Below the pieces are notes generated by a model. The model saw only the letters and a list, made by a program, of their open reading frames with translations, searched no databases and was not told the origin of the DNA. A stretch of 64,000 nucleotides of DNA from Microbacterium oleivorans (GTDB lineage: Bacteria; Actinomycetota; Actinomycetes; Actinomycetales; Microbacteriaceae), in the NCBI RefSeq assembly GCF_013389665.1, contig NZ_CP058316.1, positions 744,001 to 808,000 on the forward strand. The letters are read 5' to 3'. The position numbers and the translations under genes were made by a program. Within the stretch, counting starts at the first letter, position 1. The number at the start of each line of letters is the position of its first letter. Shown piece by piece: positions 57,049 to 64,000 of this stretch.

Positions 57049-58791
57049 TCAGTCGCCCGCCGTGTCGAGGCCGCGGGCCCGGATCTCGTCGAGGTCCAGG
57101 CTCGCGAGGATGCGGCGGGCGACGAGGTCGTCGATGGTGCCCTCCCGGCGCAGCCGCAGCAGCACCTCCCGCTTTCGGTCGAGAACGGCCAGGTGCAGCC
57201 GTCGAGCTTCCTTGTGACGGATCAGAGGCGAGCGCTGTGTGATGTCGATGTCGTCGCTGACGGCGATCATCTCGAGCTGCGCGCCGGGCCGACGGCCGTC
57301 GTCGTCGATCGGTCCCGGTGGGACCGGGCCGAGGCGCGCGGCGTCGTCGTCGTCGCCGGCGTCCCCCGCCTCAGCGTCGATGCGCTCGCGCTCCTCCGCC
57401 GCTCGCAGCCGCGCGACGGCTCGGGCGTTGGCGAGCTCGAGTCGCTCGTAGCCCTCGCGCCGCGCCCGGTCGCGCACCGCGTCGCTCACCCCGTGCTCGA
57501 CCGCGAGATCGTCGAGGGCGGCCAGTGCAGCGCCCGAGATCGCGCGCTGCGCGAGCTCGAACTCCTCGATCGCCGCGTCATCGGCGGGGAGCTTCGCCCA
57601 TCGGATCACGACGGGCAGAAGCGGCCCCTGCACCAGCAAGGTGAGGACGATGACGCCCGCCGTGACGAAGACGATCGCCTCACGCCCCTCGACCGGCCCG
57701 CCGTCCGACGTCGTGATGGGCACCGACAGCGCGATCGCGAGCGACACCGCGCCTCGGAAGCCCGAGACGGTGCTGACGAATCGCGAGCGATGCCGGAGGG
57801 AGCGCGACGACCCTGCCGGCGGACGCGAGAACGGTGAGAACAGCCACTGGAACACGTACCGCACGACGAACAGGACGATCCACGCGGCCACCGTCACCAG
57901 CAGCAGCGTGCCGATCTCGCGCGGGGAGATCTCGTGCAGCACCAGCTGCACCTCGAGACCGATGAGCACGAACAGCGCACCGTTGAGCAGGTACACCCCG
58001 AACGGCCATGTGGCGTCGGCCGCCCGCCGCGACATGGCGGTGGTGATCCGGGGCGATACCCACGCGACGATGAGACCGGCGAACACGACCGCCAGCACAC
58101 CCGACGCGTCGATGAGCTCGGCCACGAGGAACGCGAGGAAGGGCACCAGCAGGAGGGTCAGGTTGATCGTCAGCGTCGACTGCATGCGTCGCAAGGCGAG
58201 GTACGCGGCCGCGGCCACAGCGATGCCGGCTGCGGCACCGCCGGCGTACGACAGCAGCACCATGCCCGTGATCGACAGGGGCGTCACCTGCTCGCCGAGC
58301 AGCAGCGACACCGCGATGGCGTAGAGGACCAGAGCGGTGCCGTCGTTGGTGAGGCTCTCGGCCTTGAGCTTCATGAACGTGCGCGTGGGCAGCAATCGGC
58401 CGAGCGCGGCCACGGCGGTCGCGTCGGGCGGGGCCACCGCGGCGCCCATCACCAGCGCCGCCTCCCACGGCACGCCCATCCAGGTGGCGACTCCCGCGAC
58501 GGCGAACGCGGATGCCACCACGAGCAGCGTGCTCATCGGCACGATGTAGCGCAGCGACCGGCGCACCGACCGCAGCGACGTGGTCCACGCCTCCCGAAAG
58601 AGAAGCACGGGCAGGAACAGCAGCAGCACGGTCTCGGGCGGCAGCTCGATGGCGCGCAGCTCGGGGACGAACCCGAGCAGCAGCCCGATCACCAACAGGA
58701 CGAGCGGGGTCGCCACGCGCAGGCGCGGCGCGAGCACCGTGCCGACGAGCAGGGCGATCCCCAGCAGAACCGTGACCTCGAGACCCTGCAT
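57049..58791 (-). CDS. CPA1-family Na+/H+ antiporter with long cytosolic tail
   Basis: A 580-residue antiporter. About 12 helices in the first 410 residues with the ion-binding pair in the family motifs GAAVAPPDATAVAALGRLL and KLKAESLTNDGTALVLYAIA (ND motif). The C-terminal 170 residues are cytosolic, charged and helical (RARREGYERLELANARAVAR, LIRHKEARRLHLAVLDRKRE), likely regulatory. It exchanges Na+ or K+ for protons in pH and salt homeostasis. Confidence 0.93.
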   Translation of the reverse strand: MQGLEVTVLLGIALLVGTVLAPRLRVATPLVLLVIGLLLGFVPELRAIELPPETVLLLFLPVLLFREAWTTSLRSVRRSLRYIVPMSTLLVVASAFAVAGVATWMGVPWEAALVMGAAVAPPDATAVAALGRLLPTRTFMKLKAESLTNDGTALVLYAIAVSLLLGEQVTPLSITGMVLLSYAGGAAAGIAVAAAAYLALRRMQSTLTINLTLLLVPFLAFLVAELIDASGVLAVVFAGLIVAWVSPRITTAMSRRAADATWPFGVYLLNGALFVLIGLEVQLVLHEISPREIGTLLLVTVAAWIVLFVVRYVFQWLFSPFSRPPAGSSRSLRHRSRFVSTVSGFRGAVSLAIALSVPITTSDGGPVEGREAIVFVTAGVIVLTLLVQGPLLPVVIRWAKLPADDAAIEEFELAQRAISGAALAALDDLAVEHGVSDAVRDRARREGYERLELANARAVARLRAAEERERIDAEAGDAGDDDDAARLGPVPPGPIDDDGRRPGAQLEMIAVSDDIDITQRSPLIRHKEARRLHLAVLDRKREVLLRLRREGTIDDLVARRILASLDLDEIRARGLDTAGD

Positions 58792-58894
58792 CGCTACCGT
58801 CCTCCCGCGTGGTCCTCACCAGAGCGTAGAGCCGTGCGACGCGCCGCGGGCCGTGGATGCGGCGGCCGCGGGGCGTCGCGCAGCAGAGCGGGCG

Positions 58895-59362
58895 TCAGGC
58901 GAGGGCGAAGACGACCTCGACCTCGACGGGCGAGTCCAGCGGCAGCACCGGAACGCCGACGGCGGAGCGCGCGTGTCGGCCGGCGTCTCCGAAGATCTCG
59001 CCGAGCACCTCGCTCGCACCGTTGATCACGACAGGCTGCCCGGTGAACTCCGGCACCGATGCGACGAAGCCGGTGACCTTCACGACACGGGCGAGCCTGT
59101 CGACGCCGCCCGCGACGTCGGCTGCGGCGGCGATGGCGTTCAGCGCGCACCGACGCGCGAGCTGCTGGGCGTCGGCGGCGGAGACGAGACCCGGACCGTC
59201 GCCGACCTTGCCGGTCGCCGGGAGTGCCCCGTCGACCATCGGCAGCTGACCCGAGGTGTAGACGAGGTCGCCGTTGACGGTCGCGGGGATGTAGGCCGCG
59301 ACGGGCGGGACGGCGGGGGGCAGCTCGATGCCGAGCTCCGCGAGGCGTGCCGAGACGCTCAC
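58895..59362 (-). CDS. RidA-family protein
   Basis: A 155-residue member of the YjgF/RidA superfamily (Rv3678c-like). Begins SARLAELGIELPPAVPPVAA and has DLVYTSGQLPMVDG, the CALNAIAAAADVAGGVDRLA block and the terminal VEVEVVFALA. RidA proteins deaminate reactive enamines; divergent subfamilies such as this may have other roles. GTG 59362 overlaps the DUF4177 stop. Confidence 0.92.
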   Translation of the reverse strand: MSVSARLAELGIELPPAVPPVAAYIPATVNGDLVYTSGQLPMVDGALPATGKVGDGPGLVSAADAQQLARRCALNAIAAAADVAGGVDRLARVVKVTGFVASVPEFTGQPVVINGASEVLGEIFGDAGRHARSAVGVPVLPLDSPVEVEVVFALA

Positions 59363-59580
59363 TCGCCCGCCCCGTCGAACTGCTGCGCCGCCTGGTGCGC
59401 GGCCCCGAGGCCGGCGTTGGCCGCTCCCCCGCCGACCGGGCGCTTGAAGTAGGCCACCAGCCCGCCTTCGGGTCCTGGCACGACCTGCACGAGCTCCCAG
59501 CCCTGCTTGCCCCAGTTGTTGAGGATCGCGGCGGTGTTGTGGATCAGCAGGGGCGTGGTGAGGTACTCCCACGTCGTCAT
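59359..59580 (-). CDS. DUF4177 small protein
   Basis: A 73-residue protein with the family core WEYLTTPLLIHNTAAILNNW, GKQGWELVQVVPGP and VAYFKRP. In many actinobacteria it precedes RidA, as here, with overlap. Function unknown. It diverges from the PBP gene with a 107-bp interval. Confidence 0.92.
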   Translation of the reverse strand: MTTWEYLTTPLLIHNTAAILNNWGKQGWELVQVVPGPEGGLVAYFKRPVGGGAANAGLGAAHQAAQQFDGAGE

Positions 59581-59687
59581 CGGGACTCCGATCTGTCGCA
59601 GAAACGTGCCGCCGAATCACACGGAACGCGCACGCGCAATGGCTGGACCTGAGGCGGACGCCCAGGTATCTCGCTTACGATCAGCCT

Positions 59688-62252
59688 ATGCCTCACAAGA
59701 AACGCACGGCCACCGGTGTGCTCGGCGGTCTCGCCGGCCTGGTCGGCCTGAGCGCTGTGGCCGGGGTCCTCGTCACGGCCACCGTGACCCCCGCCATCGC
59801 CGTGTCGGGTTACGCGGCTTCCAGCGCGATCGACGTCTTCGACAACATGCCGAGCTACCTCGAAGTCGACGAGCTGATGCTGCCGACCGAGTTCTACCGC
59901 AAGGACAGCGACGGCAACGACGTCCTCATGACGCAGTTCTACGACCAGAACCGCATCCCGGTGACCTGGGAGGAGGTGTCGCCCGTCATGTACGACGCGA
60001 TCATCTCCAGTGAGGACAAGAACTACTACACGCACGGCGGTGTCGATCTCCTCGGCACGGCCAGCGCGGTCTTCGGCAACCTCCGCGGCGGCGACACCCG
60101 CGGTGGCTCCTCCATCACCCAGCAGTACGTCAAGAACGTGCTGCAGCAGGCGTGCGAGAAGGAGGCGAAGTCGCAGGAAGAGGTCGAGGCGTGCTTCCGC
60201 TCGACCACGGTCGCCAGTGGCACCGACGGCGTCGAGCGCAAGCTGCAGGAGATGCGCTACGCGATCCAGCTCGAGAAGCGATACCCCAAGAACGAGATCC
60301 TCCTCGGCTACCTCAATATCGCGCACTTCGGCGGCACCGTCTACGGCATCGGCGCAGCAGCGCAGTACTACTTCGGCACCTCGGCGGCGAACCTCACCGT
60401 CGGCCAGGCGGCGGCGATCGCGGGGATGGTGCAGGAACCGAACTCCTACCGTCTCGACCGCCCCGACAGCGAGTCCAACGGCGCGGCCAACGGCTACGCG
60501 CTGACCAAGGAACGCCAGACCTACGTGCTCAACCGTATGTTCTCGGACGGCAAGATCACGCAGGAGGAGCGCGACGCCGCCGTCGCGGAGCCGATCACCC
60601 CGAACATCCAGGTTCGCGCTCAGGGCTGCCAGCTGGCGACCGGCGTGGAATTCTTCTGCGAGTACGTGACGAGCGTCGTGCTCTCCGATCCCGCCTTCGG
60701 CGAGACCATCGAGGAGCGCCAGCAGAACCTTCGCCGCGGCGGCATGAAGATCTACACGACGGTCGATCCCGACCTGCAGAACGCAGCGTTGGAGGCAATG
60801 TCGGTGGTGCCCGCGACGGACGACCGCCTCAACCTCGGCTCGTCAGCTGTGCAGGTCGAGGTCGGCACCGGACGAGTCCTTTCGATGGTGCAGAACCGCC
60901 CTTTCAGCCCGAACGGCTCGGAGGACGGCACATCGACCGCGGTGAACTACAACGTGCGCGAGATCAACGGGGGCGGCATTGGGCACCCGGCCGGCTCGAC
61001 ATACAAGGTCTTCAGTGTGGTCAACTGGCTCGAACAGGGCCACTCGGTCAACGAGGTCATCAACGGTCGCGTCGGCACCAAGCGGGTTCAGACCTGTGAC
61101 GGCAACACGATGCCGGTCCGTGCATCCAACGACCAGCGCCCAGGGTCGGTAGGAAACTTCCAAGCGAACTCGGGATACTCGGGGACCATCCGAAAGTTCA
61201 CCGAAGATTCCCTGAACTCGGGATTCCTCGCCATGGCCGAACGGATTTCAATCTGCTCGACCAACCAGGTCGCGATGAAGCTCGGCGTCATGCGGGGCGA
61301 TGGAACACCGCTCGACCAGGTGCCGGAAGGCTCGCAGCTCTCGCCCAATCAGCCGTACAACGTACTCGGCGATGCGGCCGTCGCTCCCATCGACATGGCG
61401 CAGGCTTACGCCGCCATCGCGGGACAGGGAACGCTGTGCCAGTCGAAGGCGATCGATCGCGCGGTCAACTCCGCCGGTGAAGAGCTGCAGCTGCAGCACA
61501 GCTGCAGTCAGGCGATTTCGGCCCCGGTGGCGAACACCACCGCGTACGCCCTCGAAGGCGTGATGAATGCAACCGGTCAAGGTGCCCGGATCTACGACGG
61601 GGTGCCGGTCTTCGGCAAGACCGGTATCCACGAGTACGAGCACACCTGGATGGACGGCGCCAGCACGAAGGTCGCCACGGTCGTTTGGGTCGGCAATGTC
61701 GACGGATTCGTTGAGCTCAACGACTACCGCGTCAATGGTTGGCGACTCGATCAGATCCGAAATGCGATTTGGCCGAAGATGCAGGGGGCAGCGAACGCCA
61801 AGTACGGTGGCGATCGCTTCCCTGGGCCCGATCAGAATCTCGCGAAGAACACGCTGACCGAGCTGCCGAACGTCGTTGGACAGAATGTCGATGAGGCGCG
61901 AGGCACCCTGGAGGCCGCCGGCTTCTCGGTCAACGTCGCGGATGCCACCAACTCCAGCGAGCCCGAGGGCCGCATCGTCTCGCAGGATCCCGGCGCCGGG
62001 CGCGTCGCGGGCGGCAGCACGGTGACGATCACCCCGAGCAACGGTCAGGGCGCGAGCGTGCCTGCCGTCACCGGGAACCCCGAGGAGGCCGAGCGGCAGC
62101 TCCGTTCCGCCGGGTTCACGAACATCGACACGTCGTGCACCGAACGTGAGAGCGCGGATCAGCCGACCGTGACGGGCACGGATCCCGCAGCGGGCTCGGC
62201 GGTCGGCCGCGGCACGCAGATCACCATCCAGTACGCCGCGAAGGACTGCTGA
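59688..62252 (+). CDS. ponA2: class A penicillin-binding protein (PonA2-like)
   Basis: An 854-residue bifunctional peptidoglycan synthase. One N-terminal membrane helix (about 11-40), transglycosylase domain (about 75-265) with catalytic E109 in ISSEDKNYYTHGGVD and RGGSSITQQYVKN, and a transpeptidase domain (about 360-700) with SxxK as STYK (437-440), SxN as SLN (508-510) and KTG (644-646). Two PASTA domains close the protein (about 720-785 and 788-850). The message may be leaderless: tacgat (59675-59680) is 7 bases before the ATG. GC falls clearly across the transpeptidase region, suggesting a recombinant segment. Confidence 0.95.
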   Translation: MPHKKRTATGVLGGLAGLVGLSAVAGVLVTATVTPAIAVSGYAASSAIDVFDNMPSYLEVDELMLPTEFYRKDSDGNDVLMTQFYDQNRIPVTWEEVSPVMYDAIISSEDKNYYTHGGVDLLGTASAVFGNLRGGDTRGGSSITQQYVKNVLQQACEKEAKSQEEVEACFRSTTVASGTDGVERKLQEMRYAIQLEKRYPKNEILLGYLNIAHFGGTVYGIGAAAQYYFGTSAANLTVGQAAAIAGMVQEPNSYRLDRPDSESNGAANGYALTKERQTYVLNRMFSDGKITQEERDAAVAEPITPNIQVRAQGCQLATGVEFFCEYVTSVVLSDPAFGETIEERQQNLRRGGMKIYTTVDPDLQNAALEAMSVVPATDDRLNLGSSAVQVEVGTGRVLSMVQNRPFSPNGSEDGTSTAVNYNVREINGGGIGHPAGSTYKVFSVVNWLEQGHSVNEVINGRVGTKRVQTCDGNTMPVRASNDQRPGSVGNFQANSGYSGTIRKFTEDSLNSGFLAMAERISICSTNQVAMKLGVMRGDGTPLDQVPEGSQLSPNQPYNVLGDAAVAPIDMAQAYAAIAGQGTLCQSKAIDRAVNSAGEELQLQHSCSQAISAPVANTTAYALEGVMNATGQGARIYDGVPVFGKTGIHEYEHTWMDGASTKVATVVWVGNVDGFVELNDYRVNGWRLDQIRNAIWPKMQGAANAKYGGDRFPGPDQNLAKNTLTELPNVVGQNVDEARGTLEAAGFSVNVADATNSSEPEGRIVSQDPGAGRVAGGSTVTITPSNGQGASVPAVTGNPEEAERQLRSAGFTNIDTSCTERESADQPTVTGTDPAAGSAVGRGTQITIQYAAKDC

Positions 62253-63193
62253 TGCCGAGCGTCCCCCGGACGCTGACGACGATCGCCACCGCCGGCGCCC
62301 TGGGCGCCGGCGGTGCGGTCGTCTGGGGCGTCGGCATCGAACGGTACCTGTTCACCGTCCGTCGTCACGAGTTGCGCGTCCTCCCCGCCGGCAGCTCCAG
62401 CGTGACCGTGCTCCACCTCTCCGACGCCCACATGGCGCCCTGGCAGCACCGCAAGCAGCGCTGGATCGCCGACCTGGCCGAGGCCGCCCAACCCGACCTG
62501 GTGATCAACACCGGTGACAATCTCGGGCATCGGCGGGGGCTCGACGGCATCCGCTCGGCCTTCGCGCCACTGCACGGCGTACCGGGCTTCTTCGTCCACG
62601 GCTCGAACGACGTCTACGAACCGAGCGGCCGTAACCCGCTGCGGTACTTCACCGGCCCCTCGCGGCACGCCAAGGCTGCGGTCGAGCTGGACACCGCGGC
62701 GATGGACGCGTTCTTCGCCGACGACCTGGGCTGGTCGGATGTGAACAACAGCGCCGCCACGGCGACCGTCGGCGCCCTGCGCATCGACGGCTTCGGCGTC
62801 GACGACGCCCATCGCGACTGGGACGACCTGGACGCCCTGCCGGGCGCTCTCGCCGGCCTCACGGCCCGGGACACGGCCGGGCTCACGGTAGGCGTGACCC
62901 ACGCCCCGTATCGGCGCGTGCTCGACCGCTTCGTGGGACTCGGCGCCGACGTGGTCTTCGGCGGCCACACCCATGGCGGGCAGGTCCGCATCCCGTTCTC
63001 CTCACGTGCTCTCGTAGCCAACTGCGACATCCCGCTCGATCAGGCCCGTGGCCTGAGCACCTGGGGACCGGATGCCGTGCCGCTCAACGTCAGCGCGGGG
63101 CTCGGTCACTCCATCTACGCGCCGGTTCGCTTCGGATGCCGCCCCGAGGCGTCAGTGCTCGTCCTGCGCGCCCGCGACGGCGCGCCCGCCTGA
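62252..63193 (+). CDS. membrane-associated metallophosphoesterase
   Basis: A 313-residue calcineurin-like phosphoesterase with an N-terminal hydrophobic stretch (about 7-27). Metal-binding motifs: LHLSDAHM (LSDxH), INTGDN (GDx), HGSNDVYEP (GND) and VFGGHTHGGQ (GHTH). It matches Rv3683, which also follows ponA2. Start overlaps the PBP stop (TGATG). The substrate, perhaps a lipid or nucleotide phosphate, is unknown. Confidence 0.93.
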   Translation: MPSVPRTLTTIATAGALGAGGAVVWGVGIERYLFTVRRHELRVLPAGSSSVTVLHLSDAHMAPWQHRKQRWIADLAEAAQPDLVINTGDNLGHRRGLDGIRSAFAPLHGVPGFFVHGSNDVYEPSGRNPLRYFTGPSRHAKAAVELDTAAMDAFFADDLGWSDVNNSAATATVGALRIDGFGVDDAHRDWDDLDALPGALAGLTARDTAGLTVGVTHAPYRRVLDRFVGLGADVVFGGHTHGGQVRIPFSSRALVANCDIPLDQARGLSTWGPDAVPLNVSAGLGHSIYAPVRFGCRPEASVLVLRARDGAPA

Positions 63194-64000
63194 CCCTCGC
63201 CGATTCGTGATCCGGGCCGGATCGGGGTAAGCTTGGAGGGTTGCCACGGGGTGTGGCGCAGCTTGGTAGCGCGCGTCGTTCGGGACGACGAGGCCGCAGG
63301 TTCAAATCCTGTCACCCCGACCAATTGAAGAATGTTCCAACCTTCGGACGAAGACGACGTTTGAAGGTTCCGAGTGAGAGAGCCTTCCGCGGCAACACGG
63401 GAGGCTCTCTCACTTTCCTCGTTGGTTTCGCTAGGCCCGAGCGGCGTCCGCAGCTTGTGGATCGCGTCGTTGATGACAGTCCGCTCCACACCCATTGCGG
63501 GCTCTCCATCAGCCGAGAGGTCTACCGTGAACTTCGTGAACAGGCCACGAAGGACGTCGCGGCGGATGTCGTCGCGCGCGTTCCGGTATAGCCGAGCAGG
63601 GTCATCGAGAAGATCGAGTTGCGCACTGGCTCGTTCCACACCCGCATTCAGGCTCACAAGGGTGCGGCCTAGTTTCTCTGCGATCGCTGCCTTGCGTAAC
63701 GTGACGTCGGACAGCTTCTCGCGTAGCTTCGGCGTCGCAAGAGAGCCGTCGGCAGCGAGTTCGATGAGGCGTTCCTCTTGGTCTTCGAGCTTGCGTAGCT
63801 CCTTTTCCAGCGAGGACTTTACCTTTGAGTCTTCTTCGCGCAGGTGATCGAGCGTCGCAGCGAGTTGTCCGCGCAGTGATTCGATGTCGCGATACGTGAA
63901 GCCCTCGCGGGCCACTTCGGCAGCAACCAGGGCCTCGATGTCTTCCATACGAAGACTCCCAAGGGCGCATCGGTCGCGCTGTTTACCGGAGCACACCCAG
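63115..64000 (-). CDS. large serine recombinase, C-terminal part, cut by the right edge
   Basis: The visible part begins inside the zinc-ribbon (WVCSGKQRDRCALGSLRMED), then shows the long coiled-coil (about 35-115; EDSKVKSSLEKELRKLEDQE, ERLIELAADGSLATPKLREK) and tail of a large serine integrase. The catalytic resolvase domain lies beyond 64000. Coding quality ends near 63330. After that the frame runs antisense through tRNA-Pro, giving GVTGFEPAASSSRTTR, a peptide often mis-annotated in databases for this reason, and stops at 63115 inside the phosphoesterase gene. The natural stop may therefore have been lost on integration. Confidence 0.8.
   Translation of the reverse strand, partial: WVCSGKQRDRCALGSLRMEDIEALVAAEVAREGFTYRDIESLRGQLAATLDHLREEDSKVKSSLEKELRKLEDQEERLIELAADGSLATPKLREKLSDVTLRKAAIAEKLGRTLVSLNAGVERASAQLDLLDDPARLYRNARDDIRRDVLRGLFTKFTVDLSADGEPAMGVERTVINDAIHKLRTPLGPSETNEESERASRVAAEGSLTRNLQTSSSSEGWNILQLVGVTGFEPAASSSRTTRATKLRHTPWQPSKLTPIRPGSRIGEGQAGAPSRARRTSTDASGRHPKRTGA
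63247..63323 (+). tRNA. tRNA-Pro (anticodon CGG)
   Basis: Acceptor arms cggggtg and caccccg, anticodon loop ttcggga with CGG, T-arm aggttcaaatcct and encoded CCA. Its 3' end abuts lower-GC foreign sequence and a recombinase gene, so it is the integration site. Confidence 0.97.
63293..63323 (+). other. probable attachment site at the tRNA-Pro 3' end
   Basis: The foreign segment starts right after CCA (63323), where GC drops and a recombinase fragment faces the tRNA. The second copy of the core repeat would lie beyond the window, so the exact core cannot be set. Confidence 0.4.
63373..63414 (+). terminator. hairpin terminator between tRNA-Pro and the recombinase gene
   Basis: Arms agtgagagagcct (63373-63385) and aggctctctcact (63402-63414) are perfect 13-bp complements, followed by ttcctc. 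It ends the tRNA-Pro/phosphoesterase side. It also lies inside the open frame of the recombinase on the other strand. Confidence 0.7.

Overview
The window is high-GC DNA from an actinobacterium. Gene content, codon use, many GTG starts and frequent 4-base ATGA/GTGA overlaps suggest Microbacteriaceae, close to Microbacterium; this is inferred from sequence features, not from a database match. Most of the window is ordinary chromosome. Two stretches look accessory: about 3.0-5.3 kb, just after a tRNA-Lys, and the right end from about 63.3 kb, where an integrated element abuts a tRNA-Pro.

Layout, left to right. 0.3-2.7 kb: a SigK-type sigma factor, its RskA-type anti-sigma factor and a secreted fasciclin lipoprotein, which resembles the mycobacterial SigK/Mpt70-Mpt83 circuit. 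2.9-5.6 kb: tRNA-Lys, a decayed secreted-protein gene, a DUF2975/HTH pair with a 30-bp palindrome, and Lsr2. 5.7-8.2 kb: an SRPBCC protein, an unknown protein, an acyltransferase and RibB. 8.4-11.4 kb: two MarR regulators with neighbours (small membrane proteins, a VOC protein, PhzF). 11.4-16.8 kb: a CitA/DcuS-like kinase and response regulator divergent from a tripartite tricarboxylate transporter (tctCBA). 16.8-20.3 kb: a coupled GMC oxidoreductase / gluconate-dehydrogenase-subunit-3 / SDR operon. 20.3-25.3 kb: two TetR switches, one with a perfect 16-bp-arm operator controlling DUF1304 and a reductase, the other divergent from a DHA2 drug exporter. 25-28.9 kb: small proteins, a WcbI-like protein, a CGNR regulator and a D-Ala-D-Ala carboxypeptidase. 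29-33.7 kb: a lipoprotein/HlyD/ABC/FtsX-type operon, then a Ser/Thr kinase with a Gly/Asn/Ser repeat tail. 35.4-38.3 kb: nicotinamidase and an MMPL exporter. 38.8-41.5 kb: a TetR regulator and two sugar-catabolism enzymes. 41.5-44.5 kb: tRNA-Thr and metQNI. 44.6-45.4 kb: a broken nucleotidyltransferase gene.

From 45.5 to 63.2 kb the order (peptidase, holB, tmk, topA, tad-like pilus genes, 6C RNA, acs, Na+/H+ antiporter, RidA, DUF4177, class A PBP, metallophosphoesterase) matches the deep actinobacterial block known from Mycobacterium tuberculosis (Rv3644c to Rv3683). The 6C small RNA sits exactly where that synteny predicts, upstream of the tad genes. The window closes with tRNA-Pro and the C-terminal part of a large serine recombinase whose reading frame runs antisense through the tRNA.

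Regulatory DNA is unusually legible. Several regulator genes carry paired or perfect inverted repeats over their promoters, and some transcripts appear leaderless. I did not find a clearly new defence or biosynthetic system. The best leads are the strong TetR operator, the MacAB-like operon with its unknown lipoprotein, the GMC operon, the mosaic transpeptidase domain of the PBP and the recombinase/tRNA junction.
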